Positions 27,501 through 35,895 of a stretch of 64,000 nt of DNA are shown here, piece after piece. Position 1 is the stretch's first letter; every line of letters starts with the position of its first letter. The position numbers were made by a program, and so were the translations under genes. Below the pieces are notes generated by a model. That model ran no database searches. It was given only the letters and a program-made list of their open reading frames with translations, and was not told where the DNA came from. This DNA is from Gammaproteobacteria bacterium (GTDB lineage: Bacteria > Pseudomonadota > Gammaproteobacteria > JABCZS01), in NCBI GenBank assembly GCA_021773275.1, contig JAJFKJ010000030.1:62001-126000 (forward strand), in the 5' to 3' direction.

Positions 27501-30367
27501 CAGTTCGCGGTAAAGTATTTTCCATCTTTAACAAGCTCGCCTGATTCAAGTAATTGCTTAAAGCCTTGACGCATGTTGTGTGCATCGACCTCGCTGACGC
27601 AGAGCGATAAAGCATCACGGGTAATGTCGCCTTGAGTCAGTTTGGTTTTACCATCAGCGGTTAGTTGGTGTAACGATTGCTTCAAGGCCGTGGTGGCAAG
27701 GTTAAGCTTAAGTTCACGATTAGGTAAATGCATTTTTGTAAGCTTATCAAAGGTTGCCTTGTCTTGCGTGTTTGCTTGCGATGTAAGGGTAGGCTCAAAT
27801 TCAGTTTTGATGGATTCTAAGGCTCGCAGCACGCCTTGTGGGCTATCGGTATAAAGCGTGACATTTTTGTCAATTAAAGCTGGCATCCCTTTGAGTACAT
27901 TGATAGCGTGCATGGCCCTGCAATCAAGTTTTACATTTTCAATGTCTTTAGCTTGTCTCGCAGGGTGCTGACAATAGCCATGGTCAGCATAAATAGGACG
28001 GCTGCCCTCATGCTTATCTTTTAAGTGCAGCACAAAAGACTTGTCTTGGCCTGTTAGCTTTAAAGTAATCGCATGTTCGTCCATACTAACCACGCGACCA
28101 TTTTTGCCCTGATACTGCTTGCCGTAGATATCAAAGCTCGCTAAAATTAACCTGTCACCCGCACTGACTTTTATCGAACGTTCGTTAAATAGAGCGAGGT
28201 CTTTAAAGTGGGTGACATTATCAAGGTCGAGTTTATGCACTGAATGTTGTTTGCTATGGCTCAATAAAAGCGTATTACCCTCAATGCCTGTTACTTTGAA
28301 ATGGTCGCTGGCTTTAATTTTGGCATCATCTTGGTCTTTTTCATGAATACCAATTAGACCAAGATTATTCAGCCGTATCATGTCGCTCACTTTATACGTG
28401 CTAACACGGCTTAACTCAGTACCACTTACATAACGATGTACATAATTTGTAATTGGCATTCCATCGGAAAGTTTGCCATCTTTGACCAGTTGCTCACGCA
28501 CAAGCTTATTTACGGTATCTGCCTGATAGGATAGAAGCAGGGTGTTATCTTTGTTGGAGTATTGCTTGGCAAACTGTTCAATAAAGTTGCCATCGCCCAG
28601 GCTTTGCATCCTTGGCACGTAGCTTGGAGCTAGGCGATTATCTAGTCCAACTTCAAAACTTGCGCGTGGCACATGCGGCGCAATCTGCTCAATAGGTGAG
28701 AGCCGCCTATCAATCACATGGACATCTTTATCGTTGGCCCAAATAATTTTTGAACCGCTTTGATTTGCAGCACTCACAATGTCGCGCATTTGATGATTCA
28801 GCAGCTTCTCTGCACCATGCACGACAAATACACTGCCAGGCTTAATAAAGGCTTTCGCGATATAGTTTAACCCCCAAGTCTTAAGCCCTGCTTGCTCACA
28901 AATTTTTCTATCAATGCTGGATGCAGTGATGTGAAAGATTTTAATGCCCAGGGTGTTTGCAAAGCCAGTGGCACGCGATATAAAAACTTTATCTGCTTTT
29001 GGGCAAAGGTTATCTACAATCATCTGGCTAGCGCTTGAGGCTGTTGCAAAATCAATAATATATTTGTAGACATGACTGTCTTCAAGGTTTTTCATCTCCT
29101 TGGTAATAACCCACTTAGCTGCGGCATAGCTAATAATGCCAAAGTCCAAGTTAAAGCCGCGCTTTTGTGCGTTAACTTGAAGAGCATGACCAATCACAGC
29201 ATTCTGCGCCGACATATAATATTCTTGGCGCTTACTTGCCTCATGCGCATTTAAGCGTACATCGCGAATCAATCCTGACACCTTGACCTCAAGAAAGGCT
29301 GCCTCAATATGCTTAGGCAGCACTTTCTTGCCAACGGCAAGGTTGGTGGCTTTGTGGATAATTTCGCGCTGCGCGTACATGCGCTTGCCTTCATCAAGAT
29401 TCATAACAGCGGCTTGTACCGCTTCAAACGCAATGCTGCCGGTATGCCGCATCCGAAAGCCTGGCCCGGTTCTAAATTGCTCAAAACCCTTACCCAAATC
29501 AAAGCCTAAGCTTTGTGCAAGTAGTGCTACCTCGGCTCGCCATTTGACTTGTTGAATATCAAGGGGTGAGGCTTCCTTGTTCTTGCGAGTTGTCAGATTG
29601 ACTCTATCCATAGTTTTTGCGTCAAACTGACCTGCCTCAAATGCCTTTTCCATCATTTGCTCACGGCGTTTAGAGAAAAGTTTAATGATTTCTTTAGGTA
29701 CGCCATTAATCTCGAAGGTGCCTTTCTCGCACGTTATTTCAACTTCATAGCCCAGCTTTTGCAATTCAATGGCAAGAAAAGATCGGTAAATGACGCCCGC
29801 CAGCATGGATGCATCATAAACGGCGTCATAATGAAGGCAGCGAAACTTTTCATCCAGTTTTTGGCAAAGATTAAGCAATACGCAATGAGTATGAATTTGC
29901 GGGTCAAGCTCACGCGATAACATCTCAAGGAATTTTGCGAAAGCTACCCTGTCGGCGGGCGCAGGCTCACCCTTGACACGGGTTTGCAGAATATTTTTTT
30001 CAATGTATGTGAGTGCTTGCACCACAGCGCGGTTATGTGCCTCAACAATCTGCTTATCGCCGTAAATAAGTGCTAGAATTGAAGCAGACTTAGGCGCAGA
30101 AAAGGTCAAATCAATGCCGGGGCGGTGATTGATGTTGTCACCTTCTCTGCGCCCAAGTACTTCGCCATTGGGCAGCTTGCCCTCTAAAAGACTTTTAAAG
30201 TCTTCCATGGTTGGTTTTTTGTTGGCATAGAGCTTACCCAAAACCTTGCCTTGCCACTCAATATTTACTTTAAACTCACCGCCATTACCACCAGCATAGT
30301 AATCAAGCACGCCTTGGTAGTAGCCGACGGCGTCTTTGGCACTACTGAGATTTTTAAGTGATAGCAT
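24596..30367 (-). CDS. traI: TraI, MobF relaxase-helicase with C-terminal TOPRIM domain
   Basis: 1923 residues. N-terminal TrwC-type relaxase with tyrosines Y16, Y17, Y23 and Y24 at the same positions as in F TraI, and 'SRELDPQIHTHC' near 150-162 with two HUH histidines; the third metal ligand, His in F, is Glu here. RecD-like helicase follows with Walker A 'GPAGSAKT' near 1029 and 'VDESSML' near 1105. The C-terminus has a TOPRIM-like region ('IAEGPETG' near 1762, 'CGDNDK' near 1806), absent in F TraI. The enzyme nicks oriT, stays bound to the 5' end and unwinds the strand. Start ATG overlaps the traD stop. Confidence 0.95.
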   Translation of the reverse strand: MLSLKNLSSAKDAVGYYQGVLDYYAGGNGGEFKVNIEWQGKVLGKLYANKKPTMEDFKSLLEGKLPNGEVLGRREGDNINHRPGIDLTFSAPKSASILALIYGDKQIVEAHNRAVVQALTYIEKNILQTRVKGEPAPADRVAFAKFLEMLSRELDPQIHTHCVLLNLCQKLDEKFRCLHYDAVYDASMLAGVIYRSFLAIELQKLGYEVEITCEKGTFEINGVPKEIIKLFSKRREQMMEKAFEAGQFDAKTMDRVNLTTRKNKEASPLDIQQVKWRAEVALLAQSLGFDLGKGFEQFRTGPGFRMRHTGSIAFEAVQAAVMNLDEGKRMYAQREIIHKATNLAVGKKVLPKHIEAAFLEVKVSGLIRDVRLNAHEASKRQEYYMSAQNAVIGHALQVNAQKRGFNLDFGIISYAAAKWVITKEMKNLEDSHVYKYIIDFATASSASQMIVDNLCPKADKVFISRATGFANTLGIKIFHITASSIDRKICEQAGLKTWGLNYIAKAFIKPGSVFVVHGAEKLLNHQMRDIVSAANQSGSKIIWANDKDVHVIDRRLSPIEQIAPHVPRASFEVGLDNRLAPSYVPRMQSLGDGNFIEQFAKQYSNKDNTLLLSYQADTVNKLVREQLVKDGKLSDGMPITNYVHRYVSGTELSRVSTYKVSDMIRLNNLGLIGIHEKDQDDAKIKASDHFKVTGIEGNTLLLSHSKQHSVHKLDLDNVTHFKDLALFNERSIKVSAGDRLILASFDIYGKQYQGKNGRVVSMDEHAITLKLTGQDKSFVLHLKDKHEGSRPIYADHGYCQHPARQAKDIENVKLDCRAMHAINVLKGMPALIDKNVTLYTDSPQGVLRALESIKTEFEPTLTSQANTQDKATFDKLTKMHLPNRELKLNLATTALKQSLHQLTADGKTKLTQGDITRDALSLCVSEVDAHNMRQGFKQLLESGELVKDGKYFTANWVTQNRDALIDAFKGLADEAGPKKEDEPSARPMPPTLTDSGVKEYLKKNGIKLGKDPTQAIIDLVSGERGLALLQGPAGSAKTSLVLKHVASLFQAQKCKVIGIAPQHSQKDELARKAGIDTMTIQKFLQLDKSYKLDDLLVKEKSVILVDESSMLSYKDMLDLTFIANRFSARMIFAGDAQQLDSPRSAQPFLHLQQEEGVQVGKLKEILRQCKIKRPELHKAITELTRLEPGQQATSLTPYLRHSDENKSLMDTLCDIYHKLPQFLKDDCLVLTLTNAERQAINERLCIQGGERFNQVMLQNADLGSEQRYYAAYYKEDNIIRFNKEIKSHGITAQSYWQVVGIDAHKNTLTLAECQINKDGELKREQIIEIDPNQRIFHRHNTLEYFEAKEQSFAMGEKVMLTNNIRHTSDIALNTSKQGIVKSFNDTHFSVDFGKGEVVSFQRNHMQHAHMGLAYARTYYNAQSLDARCVLMLADNENRHMLDHSANYVGATRVKEYLRIFTQDKDAYLRLTEKSHHGHINYKALDKQANNEQILRNGPSRAIDEGKLLSHLNEKIERHATTIFGEAKLETKDALIFGSDDPKRGIVVMTNDKDGIKRGDCLFGGIQFDFVALIETKYDISRNQALKYATEKMMGNPIEDYYKLTDREVAEKQTQRAELQKEDERMTALNLRREKAIQQEKIGRAKSIRFAQSLYSKSQPATNTPAEKYLVQHRHIPQHIIKEHPRDIRHIVHNGHHALLMPLRDKNKNIQAVQLVYLDAKTSNKTVAIIGKGDNKKELSKQTIGPMRGASIQIGNPYGIPHIAEGPETGLSVLAMNPNAKVHISCSLSNMANVPLELAPPDIIVCGDNDKLVINGEEKQKPLLNMLNKLTEKHWNANLILPELINSKKTDFNDLLKLKDLESAKNEFEKLANSSMAFEQKDFNGEVRDNLDREIVLKPEHESAKGKLNKLIDNDLKRSIELSR

Positions 30368-32283
30368 TAGTGCCCCTGCTCGTTATTTGACTCTAGTGGC
30401 GCGATACGTGGCGCGGTTTTTTTCCGGTTGTTCTTGGCTGGCTTATTATTTTGCTTGTTGGTATCTTCCCCATGCATTTGTTGTGCGTCGCTCTCACCCT
30501 CAATGTTATTTTTGGACGGTTCGGGTTCGCATTTAGGTGTTTGTTTCATGGCAATAGGAATAGGTAGCATTTTTGCTATAAAACCATCAGCTATCTTGGG
30601 CAGTGTGCAAATAGGTACTTTAATTTTGGCAACAGGGTGCTCACCCGATAATCGCAGAAATGCTTGTCGAGCGTGTAAGCCTGTAACTTCATTAGGCATC
30701 ACTAAATCAATGACCCTGCGTTGCTGACTTAGGCTTACGCCATCACGGATGGTGTTAGCACCCAGAGATGTGCTCTCAACTCGCTCAATCACCTCTTGCT
30801 GGCCTAAATCGCGTGATGCAAATTGCGCTGAATCGGCGTCATTACAAGCAAAATATACGCGCGTTCCATACATGGCCGATAAGGCTTGTGCGCTAGCAAT
30901 GCCAGATAATGCTACTGCTTGCGCGGTGGTTTGATAACCTGATATAACTTGAATACCACGTTTCCCCCCTCTGGCGCGTACTTCTTGCAAGGAACGAGAA
31001 GGATTAAGGCTCGCTTCTTCGTCAATCACAATCGCAATCTTTCGGCTGGGGTCTTCATCCAGTGTCAACATCTCATTAGCGACCACATCCAGGATAACGG
31101 AGAGCAATGGCTTAAAGGTTTCGTGCATGTCTTCGCGGGATGTAATAAATAGCCAAGCATCATTTTTATCGTGCACCCAGTTGCGAATAGAGAACCCACC
31201 CTGTGTATCTTCCAGCAATTCTAAACAGCGAAGATAAGCTGCCAGGGTGGATTTAACACTTAACGCTAGCTTTTCGGCATCACGACTGACCAATGATTCT
31301 GCGATTGTGCCTTTTAAGGCGTCCTCGAGAACCTTTAAGTCAGCGGTGGTGAGAAGCGAAAGTAAACGCTTGATGCCTGGCTTATTCCTGGCTTCCCCCT
31401 GGTATTCAGCCCGCTCTCGCAATACTACTTTGGCAGTTTCCAAGAATAAGACTCGGGCAGCTTGGTTCCAAAATGGGTCAGCCCCATTTTTAGGCTCAGG
31501 AACCAAGCTTGCTGCCATGTATTCAAGTTGCGACTCATTGCGGGCATCATTCCAAAAATCCCAAGGCTTGGCGCGTTTATCCATGGGGTTGATAATGGTA
31601 TCGTGCGCATTACTCGCCCCGCGATAAAAGTATTTTAATGCGCTGCACTCAGGGTCAATCACAATCACCTTGTAACCTTCTTCGCGAAAACCTGTTAGCA
31701 GCTCTAAAATACCCTGGGTCTTACCGCTACCCGTGGCTCCCACTAGCAAGATATGTTTACGTCTTTTTTCTTTAACAAGCGGTACGCCGCCAATGGTGAT
31801 GCGCGATGCTTTAAGTTGGAGCTGCAAGCGCCGTTTAAGGGCGGCAGGGGATACCAGCTTTGCGCCCCGCATAAACTTCCGTTTAGAGTGCATGTAGCCT
31901 TTCAGGGCGAGCAGGCAGCCCAAAAACAAATAGCCTGCCAGAATCCACCAAAGCAGCCGTCTTGATTGAATGATGTAAGCGTGCCTGACTTTCGTGACAA
32001 CAGTATTCACTTCACGGGTGGCCAAAAATTCACCTGCGGTCACCGTATAATTCTTGCCGTTGCTCCACTCAACAACCATCTCAGCATTATCACTCGAGAA
32101 GGATTTTGTGAGCCAGTATTGCCAAGCAAGTTTTCGCTCAAAATTACTCGTCTTATGTAAAAATAAAGCAGCCAGCAGCACTGCATAAGCCAGCACTGAA
32201 AACACGGTGAGCTTGATGACCACTTGTATCCACATCAGAACCTGATGGACAATTATCTGGCCGCCACGAGTAAAGTAACGCAT
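30367..32283 (-). CDS. traD: TraD, type IV coupling protein
   Basis: 638 residues. Two N-terminal membrane segments (about 15-40 and 110-130), Walker A 'GATGSGKT' near 184 and Walker B 'IAIVIDEEA' near 417, plus 'VRARGGKRGIQVISGYQ', the family's conserved sensor segment. The tail is Lys/Asn/Pro-rich, where F-type coupling proteins contact the relaxosome. This hexameric ATPase links TraI-bound DNA to the secretion channel. It overlaps traI and the upstream RHH gene (TGATG), so the three form a minus-strand relaxosome operon. Confidence 0.95.
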   Translation of the reverse strand: MRYFTRGGQIIVHQVLMWIQVVIKLTVFSVLAYAVLLAALFLHKTSNFERKLAWQYWLTKSFSSDNAEMVVEWSNGKNYTVTAGEFLATREVNTVVTKVRHAYIIQSRRLLWWILAGYLFLGCLLALKGYMHSKRKFMRGAKLVSPAALKRRLQLQLKASRITIGGVPLVKEKRRKHILLVGATGSGKTQGILELLTGFREEGYKVIVIDPECSALKYFYRGASNAHDTIINPMDKRAKPWDFWNDARNESQLEYMAASLVPEPKNGADPFWNQAARVLFLETAKVVLRERAEYQGEARNKPGIKRLLSLLTTADLKVLEDALKGTIAESLVSRDAEKLALSVKSTLAAYLRCLELLEDTQGGFSIRNWVHDKNDAWLFITSREDMHETFKPLLSVILDVVANEMLTLDEDPSRKIAIVIDEEASLNPSRSLQEVRARGGKRGIQVISGYQTTAQAVALSGIASAQALSAMYGTRVYFACNDADSAQFASRDLGQQEVIERVESTSLGANTIRDGVSLSQQRRVIDLVMPNEVTGLHARQAFLRLSGEHPVAKIKVPICTLPKIADGFIAKMLPIPIAMKQTPKCEPEPSKNNIEGESDAQQMHGEDTNKQNNKPAKNNRKKTAPRIAPLESNNEQGH

Positions 32284-32621
32284 CAGTCCCCTCCATCATT
32301 TTCTTGATCATAAAAATACTCGGCGCGTTGCTCATAAGCTGAGCTTGCAAGCCTGGGGTCAGTCAACGCGGTGAAGTTGCGCAGCAAAATCAATGTTTCA
32401 TAAGTTAACTCCTGTATTTTGGTGGCCTCAGCTAGTATTTCGCCGCCTAAATAATTTGGGCTGGCGGTTGCCAACGCCTCGTGGTGAGGGCATAGGCATA
32501 GCCTCCCAAGCATCAACTCCACCATAAGTGTGTTGATGGATTTTTTTTGTATTTTTGCTTGGCGCTTAATAGCAATATACTCATTAGCGTTTAATCGCGT
32601 TGTAACTTTTGTGACTTTCAT
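32283..32621 (-). CDS. Ribbon-helix-helix relaxosome accessory protein (probable)
   Basis: 112 residues from the ATG at 32621, five bases after a strong 'aggagg'; a GTG two codons earlier overlaps that site. 'KVTTRLNANEYIAIKRQAKIQKKSINTLMVELM' region reads as a ribbon-helix-helix: a beta strand followed by two helices, as in TraY, TrwA or MobC-like oriT binders. First gene of the traD-traI operon and adjacent to the candidate oriT, so it likely binds the repeated boxes there and helps TraI nick, and may autoregulate the operon. Confidence 0.7.
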   Translation of the reverse strand: MKVTKVTTRLNANEYIAIKRQAKIQKKSINTLMVELMLGRLCLCPHHEALATASPNYLGGEILAEATKIQELTYETLILLRNFTALTDPRLASSAYEQRAEYFYDQENDGGD

Positions 32622-32639
32622 CTTCACCTCCTGTTAATG

Positions 32640-33089
32640 CACGATAGGCTATAAACCGTCTCAGAGGTGAGACACACGGATATTTTTTGAAATAAAATTC
32701 CAGTACAGGAAAGCAAGCACATGCTGTCAAAGTTTTTCTCAGTGACGGCATTTTTAAAAAATATGCGGACGTAGCTTGCTGAAAACTAATAAGAAAATCG
32801 TCGATTTTCTTTAATGCCGTCAAATAGATGTTTGTGGCCGTCAAATTACCTTGAATATGACGGCAGAATGCCGTAAAAATGCCAGCATTACGCCGGCAAA
32901 TGGAAAACCCAACTTCCTTTTTGTAAAACAAAAGGTTACGTGAATATAACAGCAGCAACAAAGTTGCGTAGGGTGTGTCTCTTTAATTTCCCACAGGCGC
33001 GGTGAGCGCAAATCGGTTTTATAGTTAATGGTTGGGTTTTAAAGTTACGGGTGTTGCGGGTAAATGATGCGATTTGTTAAGCGCTGTGC
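32640..33089. other. Candidate oriT and promoter region
   Basis: About 450 bp without a credible gene between the relaxosome operon and the leading region. It contains boxes TGCTGTCAAA (32722), TGCCGTCAAA (32815), GGCCGTCAAA (32836) and TGCCGTAAAA (32869), inverted copies TGACGGCA (32743, 32858), and a perfect palindrome with arms AAGAAAATCG/CGATTTTCTT separated by one base (32791-32811). Such a mix of direct and inverted boxes near relaxase genes is typical for oriT with accessory-protein sites. The nick site itself cannot be placed from sequence alone. The minus-strand operon promoter must also lie here. Confidence 0.6.
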
Positions 33090-33359
33090 TTAGCTTTTAG
33101 TTGCCCAGTAGTCTTTGAGGGATATACGACTTGAGCCTAGGGTAACTTCATCAACGCCTACTACATACAAGCATTGGAATAAAAAATCAGCCGTGAATCT
33201 TCCGGCATTTATCCGCATACGTAGGCCAGCATCTTCCGGCGCATCAAATCCTGCTGCCCGTAATTTCTCACCCAGTTGCGAAACCTTAATGCTTTGACGG
33301 GCCATTTCAGCCTTAAGAATACCCTTTGCCAGTTGGCCATAATCTTTATCAATTTTCAT
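33090..33359 (-). CDS. DUF6471-like small protein
   Basis: 89 residues from the ATG at 33359; an upstream extension to 33440 adds Cys/Trp-rich sequence unlike the family and overlaps the divergent promoter. The body 'GILKAEMARQSIKVSQLGEKL' then 'RMRINAGRFTADFLFQCLYVVGV' matches the DUF6471 pattern (a helix-turn-helix-like fold with a conserved G-[RK]-F-x-x-x-F core), often found on mobile elements. Likely a DNA-binding regulator of the leading region. Divergent from the antirestriction gene. Confidence 0.65.
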   Translation of the reverse strand: MKIDKDYGQLAKGILKAEMARQSIKVSQLGEKLRAAGFDAPEDAGLRMRINAGRFTADFLFQCLYVVGVDEVTLGSSRISLKDYWATKS

Positions 33360-33476
33360 GTTTGTATCCTGTCTGCCAGGATTAAGAATACAACCAAAAG
33401 AATGGTATTGCAAACAGCAATACCACCAAAAACCAGCCAAAATATAATAAAAACATTAATAAACGTAATGAAAAGC

Positions 33477-33504
33477 TTGCGTTTCATAAAGAAATCGCTA
33501 TAAT
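33477..33504 (+). promoter_or_regulatory. Predicted sigma-70 promoter of antirestriction gene
   Basis: TTGCGT (33477-33482), 16-bp spacer, TATAAT (33499-33504). Transcription would begin near 33511, giving a 5' leader of about 33 bases before the ATG at 33544. Confidence 0.55.
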
Positions 33505-33543
33505 TAAGCCATGGGGAATAAGTTAATACAAGGAAATAAAACA

Positions 33544-33987
33544 ATGATTGAGCAAGCCATTACGAAAGCCATCACAGCAAGCCCAGTGTCTGAAAGTAGG
33601 CGTATAAATTTTGTGCCAAACAAACTACCTAAGTATTTTTTGCAATTTGAAGGGTTGCTTTTTGATTGGGCAGGTCGAGGTATTGAACATTATAGCGGAG
33701 GGTATTGGGATTTCTTCGAGCTATCTAATGGTGGTTTTTATTGGGCGCTTAATGATACTGAAAACCATTATTCTTTTACCTCAATAAATGGTTATAGCCA
33801 TCCTGGTTTAAGTGCTGATGTCATTGGTATTATCGTTACGCTGTATGCGCTATGCCATCTGGCTGAAATCGCACACACTAAAGGAGACGAAGGCCATGCG
33901 GATACGATTATCAAGCATTACTACAAGCTAAGAGATTTTGCTAGCGAGCATAGTGAAGCTGGGGTGATTTTCAGGGCAATTGACTAA
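33544..33987 (+). CDS. ArdB/KlcA-family antirestriction protein
   Basis: 147 residues from the ATG at 33544 ('aaggaa' about eight bases upstream); an in-frame start at 33511 sits at the predicted transcription start and is unlikely. 'YSGGYWDFFELSNGGFYWAL' is the family hallmark, and a helical C-terminus follows ('LYALCHLAEIAHT'). These proteins relieve type I restriction in the recipient without being DNA mimics. Placement beside oriT, in the region that would enter first, fits protection of incoming DNA. Confidence 0.88.
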   Translation: MIEQAITKAITASPVSESRRINFVPNKLPKYFLQFEGLLFDWAGRGIEHYSGGYWDFFELSNGGFYWALNDTENHYSFTSINGYSHPGLSADVIGIIVTLYALCHLAEIAHTKGDEGHADTIIKHYYKLRDFASEHSEAGVIFRAID

Positions 33988-34183
33988 CGAGTGGGGCTGT
34001 ACCAGGCGGCCCATTTTTTGAAAAAAAAGGTACGATGATTAAAGGCTGCAGAAAAAGCTTATATAAATTCACAAAAGTTAAGCAATGAGGAGTGCGGCGA
34101 GCTTTTAGGTATATGTAAAAATCAAAATGATATTGCAGTAATTAATAAGCTGTAAAAAGAAACAAAAAAATCAGGAGAAAATC

Positions 34184-34360
34184 ATGAAAAGAGAGATTAG
34201 CTTAAACGCAAAATACTGCGAAGCAGTGAAACCATTTAGCACTAGTGAAAAGCTGCAACGACATATAGAACGAATTACGTTGTTGCAGGAGATGCTAGAG
34301 GAAGAGGAATCACAAGTATTGCAATATATGCGCCAGGGACTTAAGGCGGCTTCTTGCTGA
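34184..34360 (+). CDS. Small unknown protein (58 aa)
   Basis: Begins at ATG 34184 after 'aggaga' five bases upstream and ends with TGA at 34358-34360. The peptide starts MKREISLNAKYCEAVKPF and is helical and acidic in the middle ('LLQEMLEEEESQVLQYM'). Good ribosome site and coding-like composition support a real gene; no family recognised. It lies in the leading region between antirestriction and another unknown. Confidence 0.55.
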   Translation: MKREISLNAKYCEAVKPFSTSEKLQRHIERITLLQEMLEEEESQVLQYMRQGLKAASC

Positions 34361-34426
34361 TATGGTTGTGAGTTGCGTGCGGTGACGTAAGTTGTCGTAC
34401 GCATTTTTTTAAAAAGGAGAAATAGT

Positions 34427-34813
34427 ATGTATTGGATGAATGGCGAGGCAATAGAATATCTGCGAAAAATGCTTGGCAACGACGAAGAAAGGCGGATGGA
34501 TTTTGAAAACATGTTCTTTGGAAGTGTTAAACAGTATTGTAGCGATATCCTAATAGGGAGCTGGACCCCAAAGAAAGCTGCAAACGAAGCTAGTTATTTT
34601 GCACCAGAGAGTGCCCAGCAGGCCTGCATCAAAACCAACCACCGTAAGGAGGCTCAAAGTATATCAAGCGATGGGGCAGGGCTTATTCTCACCTACAAGA
34701 CTGTAATGCAAATGCACCAGAATAAGAACGAACTGCATGGTTGGCAGCAGGCCCTGGAAGAGACTGTAACAACACACCCTGAAAAAGAGGTGATGGGATG
34801 GGTCTTAAGGTAA
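34427..34813 (+). CDS. Unknown leading-region protein (128 aa)
   Basis: ATG at 34427 preceded by 'aaaaggaga', a strong ribosome site. Soluble, no signal, contains 'FENMFFGSVKQYCSDILIGSW' near the N-terminus. No family recognised. As with other genes between oriT and the toxin-antitoxin pair, it may act early in the recipient (inference from position only). Confidence 0.6.
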   Translation: MYWMNGEAIEYLRKMLGNDEERRMDFENMFFGSVKQYCSDILIGSWTPKKAANEASYFAPESAQQACIKTNHRKEAQSISSDGAGLILTYKTVMQMHQNKNELHGWQQALEETVTTHPEKEVMGWVLR

Positions 34814-34883
34814 AAAATAACTGGTGATGACTGAGAGGAAAACAATGGCTATCTCAAATGTAACGCAATACAGTTTGCGAAAC

Positions 34884-34912
34884 TTGCAATCGTACTACTT
34901 TACTGGTACACT
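34884..34912 (+). promoter_or_regulatory. Predicted promoter of toxin-antitoxin operon, leaderless
   Basis: TTGCAA (34884-34889), 17-bp spacer, TACACT (34907-34912). The expected transcription start coincides with the toxin ATG at 34918, so the toxin message may be leaderless. The two GTAC tetranucleotides around the -10 box could form part of an operator. Confidence 0.45.
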
Positions 34913-34917
34913 TAACT

Positions 34918-35310
34918 ATGAATAAGAGGGAGTTAGAGTGCATCGCCTATGAGGGCGCGTGTTTTACAGTTGAATGGTACCTTGATGTCAGGGGTAAGTC
35001 TCAAGCCTTAGGGTATTATCAATCGCTTCCTAGAGCTGAGCGTATCCTCTTGCTGAGGCTGTTTAAGCTGATCGCAGAGGAGGGTGAAATCAGAGATAAA
35101 ACGAAATTCAGGCATGAGGGTGATAAGATTTTTGCCTTTAAACCTCAGCCGGAACGTTTTCTCTGCTTCTTTTACAAGGAAGGAAAGATTGTTGTAACAA
35201 ATGCTTTTAGAAAAAAGCAGCAGAAGCTCCCTCAGCGTGAAAAAGATAGGGCGCTAAAAGCAAAGGAAAGTTACCTAAGACGTGTTAAAACAGGTGAGTA
35301 TTATGAGTAA
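34918..35310 (+). CDS. HigB/Gp49-like toxin
   Basis: 130 residues with the RelE/Gp49 fold pattern: 'EWYLDVRGKSQALGYYQSLP', 'KFRHEGDKIFAFKPQPERFLCFFYKEGKIVVTNAFRKK'-type order (long segment around residues 60-100), where the strand-rich core and terminal Lys/Arg residues of ribosome-dependent mRNA interferases lie. The gene overlaps the antitoxin start by eight bases. Toxin before antitoxin is the HigBA order. No ribosome site is obvious upstream of the ATG. Confidence 0.8.
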   Translation: MNKRELECIAYEGACFTVEWYLDVRGKSQALGYYQSLPRAERILLLRLFKLIAEEGEIRDKTKFRHEGDKIFAFKPQPERFLCFFYKEGKIVVTNAFRKKQQKLPQREKDRALKAKESYLRRVKTGEYYE

Positions 35311-35608
35311 AGATAAAAAAATAAAATCAACCTTTGAAAAAGAGATGCAAGACCCTGCGTTTCGCAAGGCGTTTAAAGAATCATACAAAGAACTCTTGCT
35401 TGATGAAATTATTGTTGCGATGATGGAAGAAGATGAGCAGTCTGTACGCAAGCTCGCCAAAGAAGCAGGGCTGTCTCCTGCTGTTATCCAAGCATTGCGC
35501 TCGGGCAAGCAAACAGACATAAAGCTTAAAAACTTCATTAAAGTTGCTGGCGCTTGCGGCTATCACCTGGTGCTAGAAAAAGATGACACACGGGTTCCCA
35601 TTTCCTGA
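35303..35608 (+). CDS. XRE-family antitoxin (HigA-like)
   Basis: 101 residues from the ATG at 35303 inside the toxin's 3' end. N-terminal toxin-binding helix 'FEKEMQDPAFRKAFKESYKEL', then helix-turn-helix 'SVRKLAKEAGLSPAVIQALRSG', followed by 'IKLKNFIKVAGACGYHLVLEK', the common HigA ending. It neutralises the toxin and should repress the operon promoter. The pair probably stabilises the ICE. Confidence 0.85.
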   Translation: MSKDKKIKSTFEKEMQDPAFRKAFKESYKELLLDEIIVAMMEEDEQSVRKLAKEAGLSPAVIQALRSGKQTDIKLKNFIKVAGACGYHLVLEKDDTRVPIS

Positions 35609-35895
35609 AGCTGATTTAAAAACCCGCATTAACCCCAACGCCTTGACACAGAGTATCATCTGATTTTGTAACTAAAGACCGCTTTACTTCATGGTGTTGG
35701 CTTTCAATTTAGCGTTAAGCTAGAAGAAAGGGTGTGCAATCAGAACCGAATCCTACCTGAGCAGAGCATTTTTGCTGGCTTAAGTTATAAGGCACATGAC
35801 AATTAATGCTTTGACTAGCGTGTATTTATTTGGCACAATCCAAACGGGCGATAAAATAAAACTGCCACCAGCGTATGTATTAGGAAAAATATAGT

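Noticed and set aside
32584-32961. 125-codon minus-strand ORF over the oriT region
   Set aside because: It overlaps the RHH gene in another frame and crosses the palindrome and repeated boxes; its composition is not coding-like and it lacks a ribosome site.
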